Positions 23,701-38,700 of a DNA stretch of 64,000 nucleotides are shown piece by piece. A program made the translations under genes and the position numbers. The stretch lies in NCBI GenBank assembly GCA_027627225.1, contig CM051029.1:16327956-16391955 (forward strand), read 5' to 3'. The notes beneath the pieces are model-generated. The model made no database searches and was not told the origin of the DNA. It saw nothing but the letters and a program-made list of their open reading frames with translations. This stretch comes from Congeria kusceri (Eukaryota; Mollusca; Bivalvia; Myida; Dreissenidae). Positions within the stretch are counted from its first letter, which is position 1, and the number at the start of each line of letters is the position of its first letter.

Positions 23701-26700
23701 AAGAAAGGGATTTCGGTAACTGCAAACTTAAAACAAGGGATAGCACTCACATAAATCCTTTCGTTTTTACCGAACTCCCTTTATATAATTAACGCAGGTC
23801 AACAAAACCTTTAATAAACAATATTGATAGGTGCATATACATTGTATAGAGTGCTCGTGCAGGAATTCCAAATGTTGGCAAACAACTCGTCGAAACAATG
23901 TTATTCTCCTGCTTTTTCGAAACAAAAGCCAACTTTGCATATGCATTTGTAACATAACTAATATAAAGATATCTATGTGTATTAATTAAATTATCTGTTG
24001 TATATGGTGGCATAGAACTGCCTTACGATAACCACATACGTTTCGCGATAATTATCACGTTAACCACTTAAGTATCGTGTTATTTATCTTGTATCTTGTT
24101 AGTGTTCGCGATAGTTTTCTTTGTCATTTATTTTCTGCTTAACTGAAATGTGGCCTGAAAGTGCCCCAAACTGACACCAGGATTTCAGTTAACAAAAACA
24201 TAACATTAAGTGGTAACAGGAATATTAACGTGTTTTGATTTACGTTACTAGATAATTATCACGAAAAATATCGCGATATTCAGATACTGCGGAAGACCTC
24301 GAAAACAAATTAAGTAGTATCAGGAATATTATCGTGTTATGATTTACGTTAACAGATAATTAACTAGTAACAGGAATATTATCGTGTTAAGGTTCGCGTT
24401 AGCAACATATTGCGGAACACCTCGGGCAAACTAAGTGGTAACAGGAATATTAACGTGTTATGATTTACGTTAGCAGATAATTTTCATGATACAATTCGCG
24501 TTAGTTAGATAATTCGAAGACCTAGAAAATGTAACTTATGTCACTTATAGGCACTTTTAGGTCATTTAGTTTAATAATAAATTATCTAACAGAAACATTT
24601 TCGTAAACGGTAACTTAATATTCAGATAAATATCGCAATAAATAAGTAGTAACACGAATCTTTTCGCGAACGCTAACTAGTTAACGTGATATTTTTCGCG
24701 AAAATTATGTGGTTAACACGATACTTAAGTGGTTAACGTGATAATTATCGCGAAACTTATGTGGTTATCGTAAGGCAGTTCTATGCCACCATAGTTGTAA
24801 AAACATATATATTATCATTGATGTTATAATTAAAACACCAGAAACCGAAACGAAAGAATAACGCGCCGACACTTACTTGTTTTAGCTGAAAGATAACCTT
24901 ATCCGAAACTTCCCGTGTGGGTGACAGCACATGTACTACAATTACTGAGTTCAACATACACAGCGGTTATGTGCCCGAGCCCGAGTTTCTCGTGCAGTCT
25001 TGCTTTTTAACACACTGAACAGGAAAAACTACACGCTAACAGTGTAAATGAAATTTGACGCTTTTCGTTGTTTGACTTGGGCCTCGGTGATTATTCTAAA
25101 CATATTTACCGTTATATAGGGTGTCATATAAAAAGTGGTCCATTCTTTTTTTTTCACGGCCGGTTAACTTGGTACTTCTCTATTAAATCATGTGTAGGCT
25201 AAGTTGTAAGACATTCGTAAAGTCGTTTCGAAAATATTTGAAAAATAAAATAAAACAAATGAAGTCAAGCTTAATTTAACTTGTTATTTCGTGTGCACAA
25301 TTTGTATTATGCTTACGTATTTAATAATTATCAGCTATAGCTATAATATTGTTTGTTTAACAAACGCGTACTGCACAGGGTTAGAAATGCTGCAGGAGGA
25401 AATTTATACGTAGCTTTAAAAGTACAACATTTTGAAATTTGTAACTTTAGTGAAATTATTTTAAGATAAAGTTAACATGTTTCTGGAAAAAGACCCTTGA
25501 CCCTAACTACTTCCGCCACGGATGTTATGATTTTGTCGGCATTGGCTTGTCTGTTGCCAACTTTGCGCAAAAAATTTAGAACTTATTTGCAAATGATTAG
25601 ATTTTAGATTCATGATGTAAAAAAATCACATTATTATTGTGAGAGCGTGCAAGAGAAGTGTCCAAACAGCGTGCAAGAGAAGTGTCCAATCAGCGTGTAA
25701 GAGAATTGTGCAATCAGCGTGCAAGAGAAGTGTCCAATCAGCGTGCAAGAGAAGTGTCCAATCAGCGTGCAAGAGACGTGTGCAATCAGCGTGCAAGAGA
25801 AGTGCCCACTCAGCGTGCAAGAGAAGTGTGCAATCAGCGTGAAAGAGAAGTGTCCAATCAGCGTGCAAGAGAAGTGTCCAATCAGCGTGCAAGAGAAGTG
25901 TCCAATCACTGAAAATAATTACGTAGGGTCTACGCTCCCCGAGGATTTTATCGTACTATCGCCATCGTACCATCGTGTCACCGTCATCGTGCCATCGTCA
26001 TCGTATTATCGCACCATCGTCATCGTGCCATCGTACCATCGTGCCTTTGTCATCGTACCATCGCACCATCGTCATCGTACCATCGCACCATCGTACTATC
26101 GTGTCATCGTCATCATGCCATCGTTATCTTGATATCGTACCATCGTCATCGTGCCATCGTCATCGTGTTATCGTCACCGTGTCATGGTGTCATCGTCATC
26201 GTACCACCATTATCGTATCATCGTCATCGTGCCATCGTACCATCGTCATCATATTATCGTATCATTGTCATTGTACAATCGTTATATTATAAACTGTATA
26301 CGTACACGTATCATATATGCACCTATCAAGGGGTGAGCGGCGGGCATATATGGGACTTAAGACTGAAAACGATTCCCGACAGGCGGGAATTTGACACACC
26401 GAATTACTCCGGGTCCCAGGGGAAACAGACTTTGGTCGGATTTTAAATCCAGGTAATATTGGTCCCAGTGTCATTTGATATACCTATAGCATGTACCAAT
26501 GAGGGGATTTAGAAAACAATTCATGGCTCTAGTGTGGGGAATTAGACCCCTGGGTCAGTCCGCCGCCCTCACCCCTGCCCCGGGAAATATAAATAGGTGC
26601 AATACGTTCATCCTCGCCATTTTTTCTGGAAAGAAAACAAGTCGGGCGGGGGGGGGGGGGGCAGTGGCACGTCCCGCGTAACCTCATCCCCCAGTAACAG

Positions 26701-29700
26701 CGCGGATTCCAGATTCTTTTTATCGAGTGCACCGGGATTCTCTCCCATATGGCCATCGCCCCCAGAAGACTTGTTAGTTGGGTTACGGGGGATAGTACAA
26801 GATACAGGAGGCGACCCTGGGTCTTTTGGTGGCTTGTGTATAGCACCTAGTACACTGCACCTCGGTTTAACGTCTCATGCGAAAGGCGAGTTAGTATGTT
26901 AGAGAGTCGCGGGGACTTGAACCTGCGACTCCTGGAATGTGAATCCAGTGCGTTACCACTAGACCACAGACCCGCCCCCGATTCTACCTCGGTCACGCTC
27001 GTGTTATATTAAATATAATAATTATATACAGTAAAACCTGTGAAAACCGAATGGCGTTGGGACCGGGCCGATCGTTCGGTTTTTACAGGGTATCGGTTTA
27101 GCCAGAATATCTTATTTTTTGCACATGCATTTATATGACATTCAATAAAAAGTTACACGGTAATTTACAAACGCAATTTTTTTATTATTTTTTTTTTGCA
27201 AATGAATTTGCAAATGAATTTATATGACATTTTATAAAAAAGTTACACGGTAATTTACAAACGCACATAATTGAACATAATTAATATAATTTTATTCAAA
27301 TATTTAAATAAAGGGATGTGACTGCTTATTTAAAACGAAATTTACAATAAGTATTTTGTATTAATGCAGTAATATGTAAAGACTCCTCGACACAGTGATA
27401 GCATGTAAATCGTTTTTCTATCGATAATTATCGGAGGATTTTTAATTCTTGTTTGTTCCTTGAATTATTTCTAATTTCAAGTGACAAAAAAAAACAGTAA
27501 CACTTGTTCTCATTAATCAAAATGGTTCGCATTAAAAAATCAATACATTAAAAAATATACGAACAAGACCCTGTCGTGATGCACCTGTCAATATTTTTCC
27601 CCGAGGAGGGGGAAGGCGGGCTGGCCCAGGGGAATTTGACTAATTTTATTGTTTGGGGTCTAATTCCCCACCCTAGAGCCAAACATTGTTTGTCTAAATC
27701 CCCACAGTGGGAGATGATTAGTGCATGGTCCGGGGGTGCCGAATATTACCGATAACTAAAATCCGAACAAAGTATATTTCCCGGGACCCGGAATCAATCG
27801 GCATATCAAATTCTCGTCTGTCGTGAATCGCTTACAGTCTAAAGTTCCGTATGTGCCTGACGCTCGCACCCCCTGGGGCAAAATATTGATAGGTGCACGA
27901 CTACTGGAAATCCACAACATGATAACAGTATTGCATCCAAAAGGTCATTAAACAAACGATTGTATTAAACGTCTCATGTTTCCATACGTTGAGAGTTACT
28001 TCCCCTCTGTTCTGCGATTACCTCATCGTAGCTAGGTGGCGCTTCACAGTAACTAGGTGGCGCCATAGTATGTCTAAAATTTGGATTATCGAAACCACAT
28101 GACTGCTCGTTTCCGGAAACCGTAAAAACGTCACTTCCGTTTTCGTTCTCCGATTCGGACCTGCTTCTTTGGGCACATCGTAATATTATGTAAGTAAAGA
28201 GAGTTCCTAAAATAATAGGCAAAGCAACAAACAACAGAACATACACGTATGCACGTGGCGAACACGACACGCTGACTGTAGAATCGAACATACCATCTGC
28301 GGTCCTCTCGATTATGACACTTTTTGTTTTGAAACTTAATTCAACGCTACATGTCGTCACACCGGAACACACTTTCACTCCATCGCTGACGTCATAACGT
28401 GTTTCCGTTATTACCAATTCCGTTTCGACGTGTTTAGGTCTATCATCTAGTGCTTCATTGATCATCACGTAGTAATAATCATCCGTTTTCGCGACGTCAA
28501 CCACGAAATGTTCCGTCTGACTCATAGATTCGCATTCCGCCAAAAGGTAACGATATTCGACACAGGTTCCGCAATCCTCTTTGTCTAGCCATTCTCGGAA
28601 GTTGTCTGCCCCTTTTATAATAACGAGTTTGAGTCCCGTCTGCCCGCAAGCAAGCACTTCCGCTACAGTACCGGACAAGTGGTAGAAAGTCCATTTTGTG
28701 AAATACTGGAACTGTATAGTATTGATAAACGTCTTTCTAAAGATAAGTTTATCTTCGGGGTTGTCCGAGATAACGGGCTGTGTTGGAACGTCATAAATAT
28801 TGAAAACAGACGATGAAGCGATGTCAACAGACGAACATAAGTCATTTGATATTGAATCCAGTGGCCTCATGTCGGTTGGTGAAATGGAGACCGAAATCTC
28901 GGCGTTGTGACGGTAAACGAGAACTCCCGCGAGAACTGAACCGGAAATGACGTAGAACCACGTGAGACAGATGCGCGTGCGTGGCTTCATTTCCAGCAGA
29001 CAAAATAGGAACATGAACAACAACAGAAAGGCGTAACAGCAGTTCATTGGCGTCTCACTGACATCACTTCCGGTGGATGTGCGGCGTCGCTGCATTGGAC
29101 GATCATTTGCCATTCTGCAAACCGGAAGTAGGTAGACAGATGACGTCACCTTCAAAGACAAAAGTAAAAGGAAATATTCTGGATCAACTTATAGAGTACA
29201 TATGAAATAACATACAACCTATTCTGACGATCAAATTTTCTTCATCTTTTATGCTTTCGGACAACGAAAGAACACAATTTCGCGAGATACGCTTACACGT
29301 CACATGCAGAGCATGAAATAAAAAGCGAATATTCACAGATTGACAAGTTCACAAAACGAACGTCACGAAATTCCACTTATGACACAGACTTATATTGGAA
29401 ATTATGTGACGTTGATTAAATAATTCAATTATGACACGTGCAGAGTTTTCTATAAACAACGAACAAATTTCACTGTTGTTAAAAAAATAGTTCCGAAACT
29501 TATAAATATAGTTCGCGTTGTAATTGCATAAAATGTTGTAAGGTATTGTTAGAATCGAAACTATTTTCGCATATCGTTGTTTAACGGCTAATACACGCAG
29601 ATTTGTCGTTCTGATGCGATATAGTAGACCATTTGGGCTAACGCCCTCGTAGTTTAATTAGTACTTATAAAAAATGTTGCTTATTAGCCCATAAACAACG

Positions 29701-32700
29701 ATTAATGAATAGGAACATTATTTCTTTATTCATATGGAAGAATAACCGCCACTCTGGTGCGCTATTGAAAATCCAATAATCCACTTAGCCGCTTCGGCGA
29801 TTGCAGCCGATCATTGCCGAAACCCGGCGTCGCTTTCCATTGTTTTATTGCTTTCAATCGACAGGGGTCATAAAATATAGCCCCTAGGCAATCAGAAAAT
29901 TACTGACAACTTAAATTGCAATGTTCAGCCGCAAGAATCGTTCTTAAATAGATAACATTAAATTTATTTCCTAGATTTCTGAGAATAAAAAATAATACAT
30001 TATGTGCATTAATCAATTGAGCGTTATTCAATGGGCCTCAATACATTTATTGTAATTGTTTTGTATTTTATGTTAAAAATATATTTTATATTGATTCGAA
30101 AGAAACGCTAACATCAAAATTATATAGTTTTGAAAAACAATCATGTTTTAGCAAGTTTTAAGTTAGTTAATTTTTATATATTTAATTTCTTTGTATTTAT
30201 CTTCCAAATATTTTTTTCAATTTCATTAAAAGAAACTCCATCATCAACATAATATAGTTTAAATAAAACAATCATTTTGTTTGTTTGTTTAATGTAGACA
30301 CGCGAAATTCCTAATGTTTGTGTTTGACCATGGGAGAGGTAAAGTTTGTTAGATAAAAAGTTGTATATTGATACTGTCCATTGTTTAGGTTTGATAAAAT
30401 TAAGTTTCTTCATTGATTTAGTTTATCATCAAAAGTGTTCACCCCTTTCAAAACAAACAAATTCATTTTCCTAGCAGTATGAAAGTTAAATGAACTAATA
30501 AAGTAATGTTCTTATTAATTAATAAATGTTATCCCTCCACAATGGACACGATCATCCCCGATAACAGTCGGGGTATTCAGATCTTCATCTTTATGAAACC
30601 GTCATAAAATCATATCGGATTAAGTTGACCACGGAAGTGGGGCCAGAACTGAAGAAGGGTCAAACTATCAGCTTATATTGTTGCTTCAAAATAGTTTATA
30701 TGCTGTAATAGGTAGACTATACCAATATTTTTAATCCGTTCACACTTAATCTTGAAAAATCGTATTAATTTTTAATATTTTAAAATCTAACAAATATCCG
30801 TTAAGCAAATAAATAGAGAGTTGAAAAAAAAATTAAATAGACAAATTTAAATAAACATAGTCCATTTTATATAGCAATCAAGAGTTGTCCACTCACATGT
30901 ACTGAAATATCTGCTCCATGTAGAAACGTTAGCTTTTCAATAGGAGGTTTATTGTTCGACTATAATTTTATATTTGTTCAATGTGTAAGATGAAAAAAAA
31001 AGCACCAAAATCTACATCCATGCAATTTACAACGTTCAAAATAAAAAAGGTTCATAAAATACATTTTTAAATAATATGACTTTTTGTCGAATATATTTAG
31101 ATATATTCGCTAGTTCCATTGAACTTATGTATTTTTTTTATTGATGTTTGTTCAAAACGTGTCAAAAAGATTCCAATATATTCTTTATTTAACAACGTGA
31201 AATCATTTTCAAGGTTCAGATTTCATTTAGTGTCGGTGTGATCTTCGATTTTCCAATAAGTCAAAACCATTTCCAGTACTCAGACTCGATATGTGATGAT
31301 GAAACTGGTAAGAAACCTCAGTTTCCACTATATCTTTTTTTTTTATGATTTTGTTAGAATATATAATAGAATCGAACTAAATAACATTATTTTTATCAAC
31401 AGGAAACAGATTTTAGTGTCTTGACGGTGAGTTGATGTAGTCATATTGTTAAAATATACATAGTGTCAAAATTGTAAACATAAAATCTTACTTTTTGCTA
31501 CATCCGTACTTCGTGATCACAATCGTGCACACCTAATTTCGTTATAGTTTTATCTGTAAGTAGTAATCAAAGGCAGATTGCGAGTGGTGAGATAGACCGT
31601 GTAGGTCCGTCACATAGCAATAAACGTATCTGATAAATAGTAAGATAGGTATGTTTAATTTAAAAGCTTAGTCACTCTCTGTATTTCGTATGCATGTATT
31701 ATGAGTAAAATCGTACAGTTGAATCCCAATACCCCCCCCCCCCATCCCGCCTGTAAATCGATGTTCCGAAAGGGTGTTTCGCCATTCGACGTATGAATAT
31801 ACAATCACGCCAACGACGCGAAAAAAACGACGTTACTAAGGTCCGAGGTGGCGAAGCGAAATATACGTCGCGCTATCGCCCATTCGCATTGTATCGCCGA
31901 ATTTCACAAACGAAACACCGACGACTAGTGTTGTCTCTCAAATACCATGTAAGTAGACATAGAAGCATAAAACAATAACAGCTCACCCGAAAAGCTCTTT
32001 CTTCTCGTGTTACAACACTTGTCCATTGTAGTCTGATTTTACAGTTATATTCATTAAAATTGCAATCTGATTATAACGTTATCTTTCTTGCTATCTAGTT
32101 TATGCTTTATCTTTATGCAATCTCGATAAGCTGTCTTTCTTACAATATTGTGTAAGAGTTACCTTTCTTGCAATCTGATTTAAGAGTTACTTTTTTTGCA
32201 ACCCATTGTGAGAGTTATCTTTCTTACAACTTATTGTGAGAGTTATCTTCCATGCCATCTGATTTAAGAGTATCTTTCTTGCAATCTGATTTAAGAGTTA
32301 TCTTTCTTGCAATCTGATTTAAGAGTTATCTTTCTTGCAACCCATTCAGGGAGCTATCTTTCATAAACTGATTGTGAGAGTTATCTTTCTTGCAATCTAA
32401 ATAAATATTTATCTGTCTCGGATTCTAATTGAATGGTCATCTTTCTTGCATTCTAAGTGAAGAGTAAACTTTCTTCCAATCTTTTGTAATATATATCTTT
32501 CCTGCAACAAATTGTGAGAGTTATCTTTCATGCAACCTTTTGTGAGAGTAAAGACCACAAACGCAAATAACAGCGTTCAGGCGCGGTTCCGTGATTTTGG
32601 GTTAGATGGGGCAATTAGTTCCTCAAAAATGCGTTTACAACGATAGCTTGATTGCGTGATATTAAGCTAAACAAGAGGAAGGGGTGCTATGTTTCTATAA

Positions 32701-35700
32701 GATATACTCATTATTGGCATGCTTCGATGTTTTGGTAGGCGTAGAAGTGGATTTTGGATTTGAAATCAATTACAGTAGTATCCTTATTCATGAATAATAA
32801 CGTTCTATCGCGAGCCTCGTTTTCGATTCGCCGATAAATTATTGTCTATTGATAATCGCTAAAAAGGGGAATGTGAAACTCGTCTATTACACTTTATCCA
32901 TGGTATTTTCTGATATCGTTTTGATACATTGTCACAGGAAGAGTTCATCCTTTCTATTCAGTTGAATTAAACCGTTTTACGTTGTACTTGGTTTGTAAAA
33001 ACCAAGGATAATTGTATGAAGTAATATTGAAATCATTCCAGGCATATAGAATTTAAGGAGCGAAAACAAAAATCCTTTATCTTTGCCCTTGACCTTTGAC
33101 AGACAAGCATGGGTAATGTACTCGACACATCATACGGTTATGAGGATAAACCCATTCCAGGCATTTGGAAGTAATGGAGCAGAAACGATAATCCCTGATC
33201 TTCGACCTTGAAATGTGACCTTGACTTTTGATGGACATGCATGGCTGATGTACACTACACACCATATTCTCTTGGGGAATAATAATATGAAGAAATATTA
33301 AAATCCTTCCAGGCATAGAAGTTATGGAGCGGAAACGAAAATCGTTGACTTTTGACCTTGAATTGTGACCTTAACTTTTGGCCATGGAGAATAATAATCT
33401 GAAGTAATATTTGAATCCTTTTAGGCATTTGAAGTTATAGACCGCAAACGTATATTCTGGACCGTTGACCTTGAAATGTGATCTTGACCTTGGACATACA
33501 ATCATGGGTGATGCACGCAAGACATCACCTAGTCATTGGGACTATAATCAGAAGTAATATTAAACTCCTTTTTAGGAATTTAAAAGTTATGTAGCGGAAA
33601 CGAAGACCATTTGCTTGTTACCTTGAACTTTGACTCACATGACTGGGTGATGAACGGTCATCTGGTCTTGGGGAATACTAATCGGAAATCAAATTAAAAT
33701 CAGTTATAATATTTATGGTGCGTAAACGAAAATATTTCACACTTGAGATTGAATTGTGACCTTGAACTTTGACAGATAAGCATGGGTAGTGTACGCTACA
33801 CATCATCTTGTCATGGTGAATAATTATCTGAGGTTTTCTCAAAATCCTGCCAGTTATTTAGAACTTATGAAGCGGAAACTAAAAGTGTTACGGACATACA
33901 TCTGTCACGGACGGTGCTATTGCTTTGTGGGAGGTGGGTAATCTTGTAATCCAGAAACATTAAAATCAAATAGTCAGTGATCACTGTACTGCAACCTACC
34001 CAATTGCTACCGATGGATTTTCCAGTTGCATATACTTATCGTGGCCACAAGACTTTGGGTTAGAGGGTGGGGGGATCAGTATCTACCTGCAAAACGTACA
34101 TTTCCATGATACAGGTTACGCATGCGCAAATAAATTCCTTCTTTGTTACATATAAAATATTTAAAGTTTGATCTCAATTTTCACTATGACCAAGCTACTT
34201 TCTAATATATCACCATAAGGTCATAACCTCTTGAAAAAAAACATAATGTCAAAACATTCTATACGTTGTAACTCAAAATATTTACCTTAGAAAAAACACA
34301 CCTGTTTTGACAGGCATGGAGGCTGCCATTTTGCGCATGAATACATGGGCCAAAAGTTGTGAAGCTGGGAACCACTAGACAAAGTAGTGCAAACAAAGGC
34401 TTTTTTTACTGCTTACATATGTACCTTTAAAATGATACCAAAACATATCATTTAAACTGCATTTTACAAATTCTATGCATCCTGCACTCAACAGTATGTG
34501 CTTAATATCTAGGTCTAATAACCCGTTTTGGGGTTATTAGACCTACAATGATATTTCGATAAGGTGATATTTATTCTAGGTACGTGTACAAAAGTTTAGC
34601 ACAAAAAGTTTTGTTACTAAACATTTATATACAAATGTTTGTGTTCACTTACTGAAATGTAGATAAATAACAAACTGCACTTTGATGGGCTTATTCCAAT
34701 TTAGTGTTAATATAGTGTGTACAATTTTATATTAAACACTATAAATCAGTTTTTGTTGTTTCTCCTGTAACAATAAAAAAAACTAAGTGGCGGTACTTTT
34801 GCGCCAAACAGACGAGTTCATCGACCTGAATGGGTTATCCAACAAATGAAGTGGAAATATAAATCGACAGTCGGTAAAAATTGCAAATGAGAACCGTTAT
34901 AAACATGGACGAATCGATATAGGTAACTCAGACGATTTATAAATACAGACGATTTCTGTGTTCAAAACAGAAAATCGCGAATTTCCCCATTTTCCGTATA
35001 TGGACTATCACCTAATTATCAATTAAATTTAAACCGAATTTTGGGTGTGTTCGTGTTTACTGTTTTCTTAGCGTGATTTTAGTCCGTTCGATTACTCGGC
35101 ACGTGCATTACACGCGGGACAGCTTGCTCTTATATTAGGTGAGCAGTTGGTCAGTTCAGCAATTAAATGCTTGGCTGAGCCATAGAGGCGATTACATTGA
35201 GCAACACTTGTGAACATGCACGTGTCAGACACGATGTAAACGACCGCGGTTTCTTTCACATCCAAAATAGTCAATTCTTTCCTATGGTTAAAGGATTATT
35301 CTATTCCATCACACTTGTTATGTTGTAAAAATTAAATAAATCAAGAACTGCAACTCCAAAGTGCCTGAGGCGATTTGGCTGGTTGTCGAACTCGGCCACA
35401 AGCAGTTTCATTAAGTTTGGTGCTAACTGAATAACAACTGTTGGAGTTAGAGAGCACACCAGCTAAAACGTCAAATGTTATATAATTCAAGGGCCACAAC
35501 TCCTAAGCGCAAACAGCGATTTTGGCTGATCATCGAACTTGACCGAGATATCATGCCCACAGACATTCAAGTTCATAAAGTGTGGTGAAGATCGGACGAA
35601 AACTGTTGGACCTACAGAGCGGAAAATACTACAAAGGCCAATTTTGGATAATTCAAGGGTAATAACTCATTGCCTGGTGCGATTTGGCTGATTATCAAAC

Positions 35701-38700
35701 TTTGCCGAGATGTACGCCCACAGACATTTTCATGAAGTTATTCATAAAGGTCACAACAACTTTTGGACTCGCAGAGCGGAAAAGAATGTGGTCTACCGAC
35801 CGACCGACACTATAAATTGTTTACAAAATAGCCGCGTAAACAAACATAAAAAGTCCACCGAGTGTGTTTTTACCTTTTGCATAAAATTAATATAAGTTGT
35901 TTTATTTACTAGCTTTTTATTATACGAGTATTTCGTAAGATAAAGATGATATTGAATGGAAATGTTACATGTTACTGTAACCTAATTTTAGTTGCTAAAA
36001 TGATTGTTATCTACTGGATTGCGAAACTGAACATTTATCAAATCAGATGGTGTCGCTTTGTCACACGACGTAATTATAAAGTGTCTCGTGCTGGACTATT
36101 TATCAGTAGGTAGGGAAATCAACGAAACTGGGTATAAATTATGAGATTAGATGACATTTTTAATGAACAAATAGCATTGTAAACAGCCGGATACTGCGTT
36201 AAACAACAAACAATATAACCGGTATGATTTCAACCTTTTGTTGTGTTCTGGTAACCAATCATCGCTGTAGCAGCAGTGATGGTGATAGGGTATTAGCAGC
36301 AGCAGAAGTAGGGGGAGTACTATAAGTGGTGGTGATAGTGGTGGTGGTGGTGGCAACAGTAGTAGTGGTGATGGTGATAAGGACGTAGCAGCAGCAAAAG
36401 TAGTAGATGTGGTGGTGATAGTATTCGTGGTGGTGAAGTTGGTGGTGGCAACAGCAGTAGTTGTGACGGTGGTATTGTGGTAGCAGCAGAGGTTGAATTG
36501 GTAGTAGTAGTTGTTGCTGTTGTTGTTGTTGTGTTGGTGTTGGTGGGAAGAGTAGAAGTACTATTGGTAGTAATAGCAGCAGCAGTAAAAACAATAGCAG
36601 CATAGGCAACAGAGGTAGTACTTATTAGTAATAGTTATAGCAGCAACAGAGCAGAAGGAGTAGTTGTAGTAGTATTTATTATTATTATCAATATTATTAT
36701 TATTATTATGATGATTATTATTATCATTATTATTCAGATATGACGCACGGTATCGGTTCAATATCGACCAGCGGTGGCGGCGGTTTCAGCAGCGCAGGTT
36801 TCAACGCCGCCGTATTTGCCGGCGCCTCAACTTCCGGTAGCCGACGACGGCGACACAACGATACCACCGACGGCGAATGTTGCTGCTTCTTTTGCAGTTT
36901 GATATTGTTTTTCACCTGCGTGATGAAAATGAAGCCGATGACGCGAATTATCCTGACGTGGTTCTACGTCATATTGGGGGCTGTTCTAGCGATCGTCCTT
37001 ACCCTCAGGCATTACAACGCCAGCGTAGAGGTTCCGATCTCACCCTCCGATATGAGAATTTTGGATCAACCCTCGTTAACGTTTTGCGACCGCGTTAAAC
37101 TTGATTGTTCATCTTTAATCGATTATTACGTCATGAAAAACGAGCCAAGCATCGATGAAAGCAGACTGGTAAACTATACGGAGAAAGTTCAAGGTGACAT
37201 CGAAAGAGACAAATATGAATATTGGGGTTTTTACTTGCTAAAAGGTTCAAACATCAAGATGTCCTACATAATTTCGGAAAGTATTGAGTTCTACGTTTTT
37301 AAAGGTGATGATGGTTTCAACAAATGGAAACAAAATGTTGACTGTTATAATTGCTATTGGAAACAAAGGTACCTATTTAACAGCGGAGATGTTGAGTATG
37401 ATATTACTGAAACTGACCAGTATTATTTCTTGTTTTCCAACGAAGATCAATTTGTTTTCCCGTCTAAGCACGTAGATGTCACATTCCATCTCTCCAGGAC
37501 GGCGTATGTCCTCGACCATTTTGACATTCGCTGTCGAGATCAATTTGACTGTAACATTGGCCTTAATATTGGTGATCGGCAGGTCATTGTTGTGCGCATG
37601 CCGGAGTTTTCCTCATTTGACACTCCTGTAACTGTATACTGTCAACCTCGTGTTTACACGTACTTTCTGTTGTACATTCTCTCGCCCTGTGTCGTAGGAA
37701 TCTGTGTCACAGTTGCTATTTTTAGAACCACGCGGAAGAAAAGTTGTTCCCAGAGAGAGCGACGGGAGAGCACAGTTCATATTGTTTCGAATGATGAACA
37801 TTTGTCTGGTTTTGCAAACGAAAGTGGGCCGCAAGGAATCAGTAATTCGACTGCTGGAGTCATTCGCCCGCCAAGTTATTCGGCCGCACAAAAAGTACTG
37901 CCGCCTAGCACTGGGGCGCCACCATCTTACGAACAGGCAACAAAGAAAGAACAAGTTTAACTATTTTTCTGAAAACACTGACTGTTGATTTATAACATGG
38001 TCTCAGGCCAAACAAAATAAATGGTTGGTTTCCGCTTACGTCTCCACAAAAATCTAGGAGGGGAGGTAAAATATAACTGTTTGGTTTTACTTTTTTTCTT
38101 CGCCGCATATTCACCACACAATTTAAGTAACACTTTTAGGGTCGGCTGAAAAATACACGGGGGTGGGGGGTGGGGAGTCGGGTAAGCGGAAACAAACAGC
38201 AACTTTATTTTACGCCTCACGAATATTCTTTGCAGGGATTTTTTGTTTTGTTTTAGGTAACATGAAATGTATGTAATGTTTTAACTGTATATAAATAATA
38301 ATAATATTACCATATTGATTCGTTATATATACTAATAGAAAAAAGAAACTGGACATGGTTTCATTGCGTAGTTTAATATGGTGTTATATTTAAAATGGAT
38401 GAATTTGGTATCAAAATTAAGGATATACATTGAATTGATCAAATATTTTTACAAATTGACCAACATTACAACGTTAACGTCATCCAAACGAAACATTTAG
38501 TGATTTTAAAAGTTGCAAACACGACCACAATACTTGTGTTTGTTGTTTTCAAAGATTAAACACCACCGTTTACTTTTTAATGATTGACTAATTTTTAGGG
38601 TCATTATAATTATTGATTTGTTCAAAGTATAACCTAAAGTTTGATATCAAATTTATCTATATTAATATCTTACAACATCTTTAATCCTGTTAAATCCGTA

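Noticed and set aside
25636..25915. CRISPR-like array of 24-bp repeats
   Set aside because: The units are contiguous without spacers, in a eukaryotic genome with no cas genes.
26911..26985. tRNA-Val (CAC) gene on the minus strand
   Set aside because: The anticodon stem pairs, but the acceptor stem does not, and the flank is a repeat shared with 40955.
29114..29161. N-terminal extension of the 28-kb membrane protein to 29161
   Set aside because: The extension begins at a TTG. The first ATG is at 29113, just after a likely acceptor, as in the paralog.
35092..35274. Cysteine-containing 60-codon minus frame
   Set aside because: It has no ATG start, splice sites or family resemblance. It looks plausible by eye but is unsupported.
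36147..36761. Leucine/asparagine-rich minus-strand frames
   Set aside because: They lie in trinucleotide low-complexity DNA upstream of the 36740 gene.
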